A DNA stretch of 25,290 bases from CAZMNY01 sp964635375 (GCA_964635375.1 CAZWOU010000098.1:1-25290), one strand, 5' to 3'. Positions 16,165-25,150 are shown, counted from the stretch's first letter. Translations and numbers: made by a program. Notes: a model not told the origin generated them from the letters alone.

Positions 16165-16206
16165 GTTGAGAGTTGTAAGTTGAGAGTTATCGGTTGTAAG
16201 TTGTAA
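16165..16206. repeat. Heptanucleotide tandem array (GTTGAGA/GTTGTAA), six units
   Basis: Six consecutive 7-bp units can be read: GTTGAGA, GTTGTAA, GTTGAGA, GTTATCG, GTTGTAA, GTTGTAA. All begin with GTT. The array lies 56 bp upstream of the large PQQ gene. A complementary stretch, CTTATAACTC (16234-16243), can pair with GAGTTGTAAG (16170-16179) over ten positions with one G-U pair. The style recalls the short tandemly repeated heptamers of cyanobacteria; no function is known here. Confidence 0.75.
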
Positions 16207-16262
16207 CCCATTGACGTTTGTCGCCAAGTGACACTTATAACTCCAAACTCTCCCGGTCGCCC

Positions 16263-19200
16263 ATGTTCCACCAGACTCGATTTTCCGCCTCCGTTCTGAC
16301 TTCTCTTCTCATCGTTCCAATCCTGTTTTGCTCATCGGCGATTGGCGCCGATGAGGCGAAGACGGCAGAGGACTTGGTCGCCTTAGCGGGTCACTCAGGC
16401 GGCCTGATTGTGCATGTCGGTTGTGGCGATGGTCAGTTGACCGCTGAGTTGGCGAAGCGGCCGAGCTTTCTTGTGCATGGCCTAACGCAGGACGCATCAC
16501 AAATCAACACGGCTCGTGAAACGGTCAGCGTCAGCGGACGCTATGGTCAGGCGTCGATCGATCGTTGGGACGGGAATCGTCTGCCATACGCAGAGTCGAT
16601 TGTGACCGTCTTGATTGCGGAAACTCGCCTCAGCGACCGCGAGATGATGCGAGTGGTCGCTCCTGGGGGCGTGATTCTCCAACAGAAATCAGGCAAGTGG
16701 TCCAAGACCATCAAACCGCGGCCGTCCAACATCGACGAATGGACCCATTACCTCTATGACTCGACCGGCAACGCGGTGGCCAAGGACGAAGTCGTCGGCC
16801 CGCCTCGTCAGCTTCAGTGGATCGGAAGTCCGCGTTGGTCGCGGCACCACGATCGCATGGCCAGCATGAGCGCGTTGGTGTCCGCGTCAAACCGTCTGTT
16901 CTACATCATGGATGAAGGGTCGCGAATCTCGATTCAACTCCCCTCAAAATGGACGCTCGTCGCGCGAGACGCCTTCAATGGCGTTATCCTCTGGAAGCGG
17001 CCGATCCCAACTTGGCACAACCATCTTTGGCCGCTCAAGAGCGGTCCAACTCAGCTCGCTCGACGTCTTGTCGCGGTTGGTGACCGGGTCTACGTGACGT
17101 TGGGGATCCGTCAACCCGTGAGCATCCTGAACGCAGCGACTGGCGAGTTGATTCGAACGTTGCCTGGCACGGAAGCGACAGAAGAGCTGATTGTCAAAAA
17201 CAACATGGTCTACGCGATGGCCAACCCGGGCGTTTCCGAGCTGGCAAACTACGAGCCGCTCCATAATGTGGGCGACCAAGCGCGCGTTGCGAAAGAGTGG
17301 CAATGGAACGAAAAGCCTCGGCGGATCGTCGCAGCCGACGCGAACACGGGCGAGGTCAAGTGGAGCCACGACGCGTTGATCGCGCCGCTAACGATGGCTT
17401 CGAACAACGACCGCGTGTTCTTTTACGACGGAAGCAAGGTCGTGGCGTTGGATTCCAAGACCGGCAAATCGCGATGGAATTCGACGGCAGCCAAACGAAG
17501 GCCATCGCTGACGATGAACTTTGGTCCGAAATTGGTCATTCACGATGACGTTGTCTATTTCGCTGGCGGTGATCGATTGATGCACGCCTATTCGGCGAAC
17601 GACGGCAAAGAGGCCTGGTCGGCCCCGCATGCTCGAGGCGGCTACCAATCGCCTGAAGACTTGCTTGTCGCCGGCGGGCTGATCTGGTCCGCTCCGACGA
17701 CGAGTGGTCGAGACAGCGGCGTGTTTACGGGACGCGATCCCAAGACGGGAGAGGTGAAACAGGAATTCCCGCCCGACGTTGAGACCTACTGGTTTCATCA
17801 TCGATGCTATATCGCGAAGGCTACCGACCGATTCTTGTTACCGTCGCGAACGGGAATCGAGTTCGTCGATGTGAACAAGGAGCATTGGGACATTCACCAT
17901 TGGGTTCGAGGCGGTTGCCATTACGGAATCATGCCCTGCAACGGTCTCGTATACGCACCACCGCACAACTGCGCGTGCTACCCTGAAGCAAAGCTGTACG
18001 GCTTGAACGCACTCGCCCCCGCCTCGTCCAACTGGACGCCGCCGCAGGAGGTCGACGAAGCGGGACGCTTGGAACAGGGCCCTGCATTTGGTCAGCCGGT
18101 CGTTTCCAACGCCAAGCCTGGTGACTGGGGCACGTATCGCGGCGGCGCAGACCGCCAGGGCCACACCGAGTCGAACGTGGCTGCGGCGCTGACGCCCGAT
18201 TGGACCGTCGCATTGGACGGACGGTTGACCAGCTTGACAACAGCCGAGGGCAAAGTGTTCGTCGCGCAAATCGACCGGCACAAGCTGCACGCTCTCAACG
18301 CTGCCAATGGAAAGTCTGCTTGGACTTTCACGGCTGGCGGACGTATCGACTCGCCTCCGACAATTGACAAGGGACGGGCCATCTTTGGGTGCGTTGATGG
18401 CTGGGTCTATTGCCTGCGAGTCGTCGATGGCGAGCTGATTTGGCGATACCGTGCGGCGCCGGAGGATCGCAGAACGGTCGCGTTCGAACAGCTCGAATCA
18501 ATTTGGCCCGTTCACGGCAGCGTGCTCGTCGAAGGGGATGTCGTTTACTGCGTTGCTGGCCGCTCGGCGTTTCTCGACGGCGGCATGCGAATGGTCGCTC
18601 TCGACGCCAAGACGGGCAAGCAGGTCGGCGAAACGCTGATTGGCGATACCGATTCGGAGACAGGCAAGCCGCTGCAAGACAACATCGCGACTCTGCAGAT
18701 GCCGGTCGGACTGCCGGACATTCTCTCCAGTGACGGACACTATCTCTACATGAAATCGCAACGGTTCGATCACCAAGGACGCCGACAGGGACTTGGACCC
18801 GTATCGGGAAACCCAGCCGAACATGGCGGCGCCCAGCGAGGTGAATTCAAACACCTATTCGCGCCCATGGGATTCCTCGATGGCGATTGGTTCCATCGTT
18901 CGTACTGGGTCTTTGGTCAGAACTTCGCCGGCGGGCACAACGGTTACTACCAAGCGGGCAAATACGCCCCTTCCGGTCGCATACTCGTCGCCGACGACGA
19001 ATCGATTTATGGGTTCGCTCGCAAACCCCAATACTACAGATGGACGACCACCATTGAGCACCAACTGTTTGCCAGCGGCAAAGAGCCGCCTGAAGTAACG
19101 CCCGGCTTGGGCGGACGCGGAAAGACTTCGATGATTGATTTCGGCAAACCGAAATCGTTGAGCCCCGTTGGCGTGCCGATTACGATCGAGGCCTGGGTCA

Positions 19201-20135
19201 ACGTCGAACGGCCGCAGGGCGTTGTCCTCGCCCGCGGCGGGCCTCAGAACGGCTACGCGATCGTGATCAGCAAGGGCGTGCCGCGATTGGTCGTGGCCCT
19301 CGACAGCAAACGTTATGTCGCGCCCGGGAAGAAGCGGATCGCAGGTCAATGGACCCATCTCGTTGGAGTTCTGGACAAGGGCAGTCTTCGCTTCTACGTC
19401 AACGGAAAACTCGTCAGCCAAGCCAAGACGCCGGGCCTGATCAAGGCCGAACCCTTGCAAGGATTGCAGATCGGCGCCGACGACGCGAGCGCCGTGGGAT
19501 CCTACAGAAGCCCCTCGGGACTGTCCGGCATTGTCGACGAAGTCCGCATCTACCACGATGTCTTGAACGACGAACAAATAGAGAATCGGTTCAAGGACAA
19601 CAACTATCGGCCCGAGGGTCTGAAGACGGTATTAGAATGTTCTTTCGACAAAGCTAGCGCCGCGGATGAATCCGAGTTCGCGCACAAGGCCGTTGCCCAA
19701 GGCGCCACGCCTGTGCTTGGCAAGTTCGGCAGAGCCATTCGGTTCCGAGCAAAAGGGGGCGGACAAGCGGCAGGCAGCTTCGTCAAGCATCGCTGGGATG
19801 TTGATTTGCCGATCTACGCGCAAGCTATGGTGTCCACATCCACTGCGTTGTTCGTCGCCGGATCGCCTGACGTGATCGACGAGGAGGAGACGTTCAAGAA
19901 GCTCACGGTGGGAGACCCAAGCGTTCAAGAGATGCTGAAGAAACAGGATGAAGCATTGGACGGCCAGCATGGCGGCCTGCTCGTCGCCGTCAGCAAGACG
20001 GACGGTAAACTCGTCAAGCAATTCCAACTCGACGCTCCCCCCGTCTGGGACGGCATGGCCGCCGCCCACGGGCAGTTGTTTCTCACGACCAAGGACGGCA
20101 AAGTCCACGCGTTCCTCGGTAAGAAGAAGGAATGA
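16263..20135 (+). CDS. Giant exported PQQ beta-propeller protein with N-terminal methyltransferase-like fold and LamG domain
   Basis: This 1290-residue protein is exported (signal peptide 1-29, FSASVLTSLLIVPILFCSS, cut near AIGA). Residues 45-145 look like a class I methyltransferase Rossmann fold: motif I VHVGCGDGQLT (50-60), an acidic WDGNRLPYAES segment and VVAPGGVIL (131-139). PQQ/BamB-like propeller repeats follow (about 180-950), with strands such as ALDSKTGKSRW, AYSANDGKEAW, ALNAANGKSAW and ALDAKTGKQVG. A LamG/concanavalin-like domain occupies about 962-1110 (ITIEAWVN, LRFYVNGKLV, GIVDEVRIYHDVL), and a last propeller strand (KDGKVHAFLGK) closes the chain, so LamG looks inserted. It probably binds a ligand or polysaccharide outside the cytoplasm. 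ATG 16263 gives a clean signal peptide; ATG 16218 adds 15 polar residues. A weak promoter-like TTGACG-N19-TATAAC ends at 16241. Similar large PQQ proteins are common in planctomycetes. Confidence 0.85.
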   Translation: MFHQTRFSASVLTSLLIVPILFCSSAIGADEAKTAEDLVALAGHSGGLIVHVGCGDGQLTAELAKRPSFLVHGLTQDASQINTARETVSVSGRYGQASIDRWDGNRLPYAESIVTVLIAETRLSDREMMRVVAPGGVILQQKSGKWSKTIKPRPSNIDEWTHYLYDSTGNAVAKDEVVGPPRQLQWIGSPRWSRHHDRMASMSALVSASNRLFYIMDEGSRISIQLPSKWTLVARDAFNGVILWKRPIPTWHNHLWPLKSGPTQLARRLVAVGDRVYVTLGIRQPVSILNAATGELIRTLPGTEATEELIVKNNMVYAMANPGVSELANYEPLHNVGDQARVAKEWQWNEKPRRIVAADANTGEVKWSHDALIAPLTMASNNDRVFFYDGSKVVALDSKTGKSRWNSTAAKRRPSLTMNFGPKLVIHDDVVYFAGGDRLMHAYSANDGKEAWSAPHARGGYQSPEDLLVAGGLIWSAPTTSGRDSGVFTGRDPKTGEVKQEFPPDVETYWFHHRCYIAKATDRFLLPSRTGIEFVDVNKEHWDIHHWVRGGCHYGIMPCNGLVYAPPHNCACYPEAKLYGLNALAPASSNWTPPQEVDEAGRLEQGPAFGQPVVSNAKPGDWGTYRGGADRQGHTESNVAAALTPDWTVALDGRLTSLTTAEGKVFVAQIDRHKLHALNAANGKSAWTFTAGGRIDSPPTIDKGRAIFGCVDGWVYCLRVVDGELIWRYRAAPEDRRTVAFEQLESIWPVHGSVLVEGDVVYCVAGRSAFLDGGMRMVALDAKTGKQVGETLIGDTDSETGKPLQDNIATLQMPVGLPDILSSDGHYLYMKSQRFDHQGRRQGLGPVSGNPAEHGGAQRGEFKHLFAPMGFLDGDWFHRSYWVFGQNFAGGHNGYYQAGKYAPSGRILVADDESIYGFARKPQYYRWTTTIEHQLFASGKEPPEVTPGLGGRGKTSMIDFGKPKSLSPVGVPITIEAWVNVERPQGVVLARGGPQNGYAIVISKGVPRLVVALDSKRYVAPGKKRIAGQWTHLVGVLDKGSLRFYVNGKLVSQAKTPGLIKAEPLQGLQIGADDASAVGSYRSPSGLSGIVDEVRIYHDVLNDEQIENRFKDNNYRPEGLKTVLECSFDKASAADESEFAHKAVAQGATPVLGKFGRAIRFRAKGGGQAAGSFVKHRWDVDLPIYAQAMVSTSTALFVAGSPDVIDEEETFKKLTVGDPSVQEMLKKQDEALDGQHGGLLVAVSKTDGKLVKQFQLDAPPVWDGMAAAHGQLFLTTKDGKVHAFLGKKKE

Positions 20136-20160
20136 CAACCGCTGGCGACGCCGGTATACT
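20132..20160 (+). promoter_or_regulatory. Sigma70-like promoter for the zinc-ribbon hydrolase gene
   Basis: ATGACA (20132-20137, 5/6 to TTGACA) and TATACT (20155-20160, 5/6 to TATAAT) are separated by exactly 17 bp. The -35 element overlaps the stop codon of the upstream PQQ gene. Transcription would start near 20167 and leave a leader of about 70 bases before ATG 20237, which suggests the hydrolase gene is not solely dependent on upstream readthrough. Confidence 0.55.
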
Positions 20161-20236
20161 GTGTCGCTTAGCAGCCGAACCCCATTGTGGCCAGACCCGT
20201 TCGCGAATCCAGCCTTCAACACCAGGGTAGAAACAC

Positions 20237-21913
20237 ATGACGGTCGTTTCCTGCCGGTGTGGCGGTCAATTCCAAGCGAGCCCGGAACTGTTTGGCAAAC
20301 AAGTGGCCTGCCCGAATTGCGGCGGCTCGATTTCAGTGCCGCTCCCTACGCTCCAGCCGATTCAACCGGCCAAGCAGCCCTTCTCGGCGGCCCCGCGATC
20401 ACCCGGCGTTCAACAGGCGGATTTCCGCTCGCCGCCCGACCCGTTTGCGGCCAACTCGTTGCCCGCGACTCAACAACAAAAACGAGGCGGCCTGTCCACT
20501 GGCGCCATCATTGCCTGTGTCGGAATCGGATGCGTACTCGTCTTCGTTTTTGGCGTGAGCTTTGTGGGCTACACCGTTTATCAAAAAGTCCGCGGCATTG
20601 TCGTTGGCGACAACATGGAGTTGCGGGACGAAGATTTTGCCACGGTCCACAGTTCGTTTCGAACCGAGTTGGAGTCCAAGGGTAGAGCGCCGCAAGATTT
20701 CGACCCCCTCTCCACACCGGCTGGCGCCGAGCTGATCGAGTACAACTCGAAGCGAGGCAATCTGCGGCTAAAAGCATACATCACCCCGGCCCCCGCCGAT
20801 GGCGGAGAGAAGCAACCTGCTGTGGTCTTTCTTCATGGCGGTTTCGCCTACGGGGAGAGCGATTGGGTCATGACCCGGCCATTCCAAGACGCCGGCTACG
20901 TTGTCATGACGCCAGTCCTACGTGCGGAGAAAGGTCAACCAGGAGCGTTCACGCTTTTCCACCACGAAGTCGACGATGTCGTCGGGGCTATCAACAAGCT
21001 GAAGTCGCTGACCTACGTTGATTCAAAACGAATCTACCTGACCGGACACAGCGCGGGAGGCACCTTGGCCGCGCTGACGGCCATGAAGACGGGCGATCTC
21101 CGAGCCGCGACTTCGTTGTGCGGCTGTATGAACCAATCGTTGAATGACGACATCGCACCCTATCCGGCCAGCGACCTGGATGAAGTGGCCATCCGCTCGC
21201 CGCTCGCCTTCGCCAAGAGCTTTAAAAGTCCATTCCGACTGTTCTATGGCAGCGAAGAATTTCTTCTGAGCGGCGGGAATGAGACGACAGCAACTCGAGC
21301 GAAAGCGTCAGGCCTGGATGTCGTGGCGCGATCCGTGCCGGGTGACCACTTTACCTCGGTGCCTCAAGCCATCCAGCAAACGCTGCAGTTCTTTGCGCAA
21401 CATGGCGGTCCTCTTTCCGATTACTCGCCGCCAACGGATTCAAATAGCGGCCGGATGGCAACTTCGCCAAACAGGCGGATTCCGCAAATCAAGATACCGA
21501 GCGAGCCGGCGTATAACCCACCGACATTCACGCCGCCCACGTGCACGCCTCCCACGCATACACCGCCGACATTCACACCGCCGACGATTCCGCAGCCTCC
21601 AACGATCTCGGGCCGCGCAAACCCGTTTGGCACGCGAGGCGGCCCGACGATCCCAGGCCGCACCGGCCCGACGATTCCAGGCCGTGCGGGCCCGTCGATT
21701 CCAGGGCGCACCGGCCCGACGATTCCAGGCCGCACAGGCCCGTCGATTCCAGGCCGCTCTGGACCTTCCATTCCCGGTCGAACCGGCCTACCCTCAATCC
21801 CCGGCCGCACGGGCCCCTCCTTTCCCAGCCGGAACCGACCTCCTAACAGTGGTGCAGGCTTCGGCTCGGGATCGAGTCCCGACCAAGGAACATCCGGCCC
21901 GGGCGGTAGCTAA
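20237..21913 (+). CDS. Membrane-tethered alpha/beta hydrolase with N-terminal zinc ribbon and GPxIPGRT repeat tail
   Basis: This 558-residue protein has four clear parts. Residues 1-35 form a zinc ribbon (C6xC8, C25xxC28) of the kind common at planctomycete N-termini. A Pro/Gln-rich linker leads to one membrane helix (about 88-112) preceded by Lys-Arg, so the rest should lie outside the cytoplasm. Residues about 160-390 are an alpha/beta hydrolase of the dienelactone/prolyl-oligopeptidase-like type: oxyanion HGG (200-202), nucleophile elbow GHSAGG (S272), and H371 in GDHF. The expected acid position reads FYGSEE, so Glu may replace Asp. The tail has PPT-x-T repeats (428-450) and eight GPxIPGRT octapeptides (469-533). 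ATG 20237 has AGGG about nine bases upstream. The likely activity is ester or peptide hydrolysis; the substrate is unknown. Confidence 0.85.
   Translation: MTVVSCRCGGQFQASPELFGKQVACPNCGGSISVPLPTLQPIQPAKQPFSAAPRSPGVQQADFRSPPDPFAANSLPATQQQKRGGLSTGAIIACVGIGCVLVFVFGVSFVGYTVYQKVRGIVVGDNMELRDEDFATVHSSFRTELESKGRAPQDFDPLSTPAGAELIEYNSKRGNLRLKAYITPAPADGGEKQPAVVFLHGGFAYGESDWVMTRPFQDAGYVVMTPVLRAEKGQPGAFTLFHHEVDDVVGAINKLKSLTYVDSKRIYLTGHSAGGTLAALTAMKTGDLRAATSLCGCMNQSLNDDIAPYPASDLDEVAIRSPLAFAKSFKSPFRLFYGSEEFLLSGGNETTATRAKASGLDVVARSVPGDHFTSVPQAIQQTLQFFAQHGGPLSDYSPPTDSNSGRMATSPNRRIPQIKIPSEPAYNPPTFTPPTCTPPTHTPPTFTPPTIPQPPTISGRANPFGTRGGPTIPGRTGPTIPGRAGPSIPGRTGPTIPGRTGPSIPGRSGPSIPGRTGLPSIPGRTGPSFPSRNRPPNSGAGFGSGSSPDQGTSGPGGS
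21518..21826 (+). repeat. Coding repeats: PPTFT pentapeptides then 24-bp GPxIPGRT octapeptides
   Basis: The region 21518-21586 encodes PPT-x-T pentapeptides (CCGCCGACATTCACG-type 15-bp units). The region 21641-21826 encodes about eight octapeptides GP(T/S)IPGR(T/A/S), each a 24-bp unit close to GGCCCGACGATTCCAGGCCGCACC. One copy has an extra leucine (GLPSIPGRT) and the last is degenerate (GPSFPSRN). Near-identity at the DNA level indicates recent duplication. Confidence 0.85.
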
Positions 21914-22054
21914 GCTTAGGAGTGCTGACAGTCCATACCGTCTTCCGCTCTCAAGCAATGGCGGACGAGCCCTGGGTGGCAATACTCGGGCACCACTTTC
22001 GCGGATTGAAAGTCAAATGGCACGAGCCTTCCCTCGAACCCGCCGTTTCCACAG

Positions 22055-23524
22055 GTGATTCAGTTGGAGTGGTTTAGCGACAATGCGACGATGGCCGTCT
22101 TGGGCACGCTGCTAATCCTACTTGGTGTGATCGTTCCCCTGATCGCCAGTACCCATGCCCTGCTCTTCCGGCGAGATTCGCGAACGACCGTTGCCTGGAT
22201 TGGCCTGATCTGGCTAACGCCCTTTCTCGGCACACTGCTGTACGTACTTCTCGGGGTCAACCGACTGCGTCGGCGAGGGGGCGAAATTCAGACTGCGGTG
22301 GAGCAGGAGAAGTCGCGTATCCACCGATCCAGCCCAGATCCCAGCACGATGGCATCCGCGCCGACGCCATATCCCAATTACAGGCCGCTGATGCAACTCG
22401 TAAAACACGTGACGGGTCTGCCGTTGCTCGCGGGCAACGAGATCATTCCGCTGTGTAACGGCGATGAAGCCTATCCTGAGATGCTGGACGCTATCAATAA
22501 CGCGACAACATCGATCTCTTTGGCCTCGTACATTTTCGCCAGCGACCGAGCGGGACGCGAGTTTCTCGCCGCCTTGGAGACCGCAGTGCGGCGAGGCGTT
22601 CAGGTACGCGTTCTTATTGACGATGTCGGCTCGCGGTACTCGCGCCCCACGTTTATCAGTTTGCTAGAACTGCACGGCGTTCCTCACGCCGCGTTTCTCC
22701 CGACGCGCACTCCGTTTTCCATCAGCTACGCCAATCTCAGAAACCACCGCAAGATCCTCGTGATCGACGGCAAGATCGGCTTCACAGGTGGTATGAATGT
22801 GCTGGACCGGTGCCGTCTCGACTGGAAACCGAGAGACCCAATTGTCGACATTAGCTTTCGCATGCGAGGTCCTGTGGTGGCCCATTTGCAGGAGACATTT
22901 GCAGCTGATTGGGCGTACACGAAAGGCGAGCAACTGCTTGGCGAGACTTGGTTTCCTACGATCGAACCGCAAGGCGAGACGTGGGCCCGCGGCGTGCCCG
23001 ACGGCCCCGACGAGGATTTGGGAAACCTGCCCCTAACGATCCACGGCGCAATCTCCCTGGCCAAGAAACGCATTGACGTGGTGACGCCGTACTTCCTACC
23101 CGATCCGACGATCGCCGAATCCCTCATTGTCGCCGCGATGCGAGGCGTTCGAGTGCGAATCATCGTGCCGCAGAAAGTCAACATCCGCCTCGTCCAATGG
23201 GCTTCCTCGTCGGTCCTAGAGCACATTCTGGCGAGGCATTGCCAGGTCTACGCGACTCCCACTCCTTTCGACCATTCGAAGATCATGCTCGTCGATGACG
23301 CCTGGAGTCTTGTCGGCTCTTCCAATTGGGACCCGCGAAGCTTGCGGCTAAACTTCGAATTCAACGTCGAATGTTACGACCGCTCGCTTAACGATAGACT
23401 GACTCACCTGATTGAGGAGAAGATCGAGTCGTCCCAAGAGATCACGACCGAGTCTTTTGCGGAGCGTCGACTCCCCATTCTGCTTCGTGACCAACTGGCA
23501 AGTCTGTTAACGCCGTACCTTTGA
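22055..23524 (+). CDS. cls: Cardiolipin synthase (phospholipase D superfamily)
   Basis: The 489-residue length and layout match bacterial ClsA-type cardiolipin synthase, which joins two phosphatidylglycerol molecules into cardiolipin and glycerol at the inner membrane. Two N-terminal membrane helices (about 14-37 and 45-67) form the PLDc_N region, followed by two catalytic HKD motifs: NHRKILVIDGKIGFTGG (H231, K233, D238) and DHSKIMLVDDAWSLVGSSN (H407, K409, D414). Both motifs are intact. GTG 22055 is used because the frame is open there and ATG 22091 would cut into the first helix. It is followed after about 30 bp by the symporter gene, so co-transcription is likely. The upstream 141-bp spacer has no obvious promoter or terminator. 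An assignment to another PLD-type phosphatidyltransferase is less likely given the membrane anchor and motif spacing. Confidence 0.93.
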   Translation: MIQLEWFSDNATMAVLGTLLILLGVIVPLIASTHALLFRRDSRTTVAWIGLIWLTPFLGTLLYVLLGVNRLRRRGGEIQTAVEQEKSRIHRSSPDPSTMASAPTPYPNYRPLMQLVKHVTGLPLLAGNEIIPLCNGDEAYPEMLDAINNATTSISLASYIFASDRAGREFLAALETAVRRGVQVRVLIDDVGSRYSRPTFISLLELHGVPHAAFLPTRTPFSISYANLRNHRKILVIDGKIGFTGGMNVLDRCRLDWKPRDPIVDISFRMRGPVVAHLQETFAADWAYTKGEQLLGETWFPTIEPQGETWARGVPDGPDEDLGNLPLTIHGAISLAKKRIDVVTPYFLPDPTIAESLIVAAMRGVRVRIIVPQKVNIRLVQWASSSVLEHILARHCQVYATPTPFDHSKIMLVDDAWSLVGSSNWDPRSLRLNFEFNVECYDRSLNDRLTHLIEEKIESSQEITTESFAERRLPILLRDQLASLLTPYL

Positions 23525-23554
23525 GCCGCTATTATCACCTTGGAATTCCATCTT

Positions 23555-25150
23555 ATGCACACGTTGACGATCGCTTCATTCTTCTTCTTCACGGGTTTGG
23601 TTGGCGTCATCACATGGTTCTTGACTCGAAGGGACAAACACGACTCGACGGACGGCTATTTTTTGGCTGGCCGCACGTTGACTGGCGGCTATATTGCCGG
23701 CTCGTTGATGTTGACCAACCTCTCGACCGAACAACTTGTGGGGCTCAACGGCGCCGCCTACGCCGACGGAATCTGCGTCATGGCCTGGGAGGTGATCGCC
23801 GCCATGTCACTCGTCGTAATGGGGCTGTGGTTCTTGCCTCGCTATTTGAAGAGTGGCATCGCGACCGTGCCTCAGTTTCTTGAAGAGCGATTCAATTCGA
23901 CGACTCGGGCCATCACATCGATCATCTTCATCGGCGCCTACGCCTGTATTCTCTTGCCGATTATCCTCTACACGGGCGCCACGGCGATCAATGGCATCCT
24001 CGACATCAAACAACTTGCAGGTCTGCCCAACGACACAGCCGCGCTGTGGCTTACGGTCTGGCTGATCGGCGTGATTGGATCGATCTATGCAATTTTTGGC
24101 GGCCTGCGCACTGTGGCGGTATCCGACACGCTCAACGGATTTGGGTTGCTGGTGGGAGGAGTCCTGATCGCTTGGCTGGCCCTTGCAGCGGTCAACCCAG
24201 GGGCCCCTCTGCAAGCTCTGACCGTACTCCGAGAGGCCCATCCGGAGAAGTTTAATTCGATTGGCGGGCCGGAACAGTCGGTGCCGTTTTCGACTCTGTT
24301 CACCGGCGTGCTGTTGCTGAATCTGTTTTACTGGACGACCAACCAGCAAATCATCCAACGAACATTCGGCGCCTCGTCGCTCAGGGAAGGTCAAAAAGGA
24401 GTCCTTCTGGCCGGCGTCCTCAAGGTGCTCGCGCCAATCATCCTGGTGTTGCCCGGAATCGTTGCGTTCCATCTCTATAGCGGACAAGGCATCGCCAAAG
24501 ATCACGCCTATGGGCATCTCGTTCAGCAGGTGCTGCCGCCGCCGCTTCGGGGATTCTTCGCAGCCGTCTTGGTCGGCGCTATTCTCAGCTCGTTCAATTC
24601 GGCACTCAACAGCACGGCGACTCTGTTCAGTCTCGGGGTCTACGGTCGGCTTATCCGCCCCCAAGCCAAAGAGCAAGAAGTGATTCGCGCGGGAAAGTGG
24701 TTCGGCTGTCTGATCGCCATTGCCGCCATGCTGGGCGCCCCGGTGCTTGCTGGGCAAGAGAGCATTTTTGGCTACCTGCAGAAGATGAACGGACTGTATT
24801 TCATCCCCATCTTTTCCGTGATGTTGATCGGCCTGTTCACCAAACGGGTGCCGGCAATCGCCGCCAACGCCGCATTAATTCTGGGCTTTGCAGCGATCTC
24901 GCTCGGGTACTTTGTGCCAGCATATGCCGCCTACGTGGAGACGATGCACGAGTTCCATTTTCTCGGCGCGGTGTTTGCGTTCCTGGTTGGGCTGATGCTC
25001 TTGATCGGCGCCCTCAGCCCAATGGCCAAGCCCTGGGTCCACAAAGACGCTCGAGCCGTCGATCTCACTCCGTGGCCATTCGCCAATCTACTTGGCGCCG
25101 CGCTCGTGCTCTTCGTCCTTGCACTCTACATCTACTTCGCGAAGTTTTAG
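23555..25150 (+). CDS. SSS-family sodium:solute symporter (YidK-like)
   Basis: This 531-residue protein has about 13-14 membrane helices and belongs to the sodium:solute symporter (SLC5-like) family, which couples sodium entry to uptake of a sugar or other small solute. Recognisable blocks are DGYFLAGR (33-40), LMLTNLSTEQLVGLNG (51-66), FLPRYLKSGIATVPQFLEER, and the sodium-site region AILSSFNSALNSTATLFS (about 342-360). From memory the LTNLSTEQLVGLNG and FLPRYLKSGI..PQFLE blocks match E. coli YidK closely, a transporter of uncertain substrate. ATG 23555 is preferred; a TTG at 23540 would add five residues. The short gap after the cls gene suggests an operon. The glucose-dehydrogenase-like gene is too far away to indicate the substrate. 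Confidence 0.9.
   Translation: MHTLTIASFFFFTGLVGVITWFLTRRDKHDSTDGYFLAGRTLTGGYIAGSLMLTNLSTEQLVGLNGAAYADGICVMAWEVIAAMSLVVMGLWFLPRYLKSGIATVPQFLEERFNSTTRAITSIIFIGAYACILLPIILYTGATAINGILDIKQLAGLPNDTAALWLTVWLIGVIGSIYAIFGGLRTVAVSDTLNGFGLLVGGVLIAWLALAAVNPGAPLQALTVLREAHPEKFNSIGGPEQSVPFSTLFTGVLLLNLFYWTTNQQIIQRTFGASSLREGQKGVLLAGVLKVLAPIILVLPGIVAFHLYSGQGIAKDHAYGHLVQQVLPPPLRGFFAAVLVGAILSSFNSALNSTATLFSLGVYGRLIRPQAKEQEVIRAGKWFGCLIAIAAMLGAPVLAGQESIFGYLQKMNGLYFIPIFSVMLIGLFTKRVPAIAANAALILGFAAISLGYFVPAYAAYVETMHEFHFLGAVFAFLVGLMLLIGALSPMAKPWVHKDARAVDLTPWPFANLLGAALVLFVLALYIYFAKF

Noticed and set aside
21914..22054. Small gene or terminator between the hydrolase and cls genes
   Set aside because: I found no stable hairpin with a T-run, no promoter-like pair and no credible short frame with a ribosome site in this 141-bp spacer.
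21279..22058. Plus-strand open frame of 259 codons overlapping the hydrolase 3' end and the cls 5' end
   Set aside because: The product is Arg/Ala/Gln-rich because it reads the GPxIPGRT and PPT repeats in another frame; no domain is visible.
23807..24757. Long minus-strand open frame of 316 codons
   Set aside because: It lies wholly inside the sodium symporter gene on the opposite strand, its translation is polar, low-complexity and Arg/Gln/Asp-rich, and it has no recognisable motif; it is a shadow of GC-biased codons.
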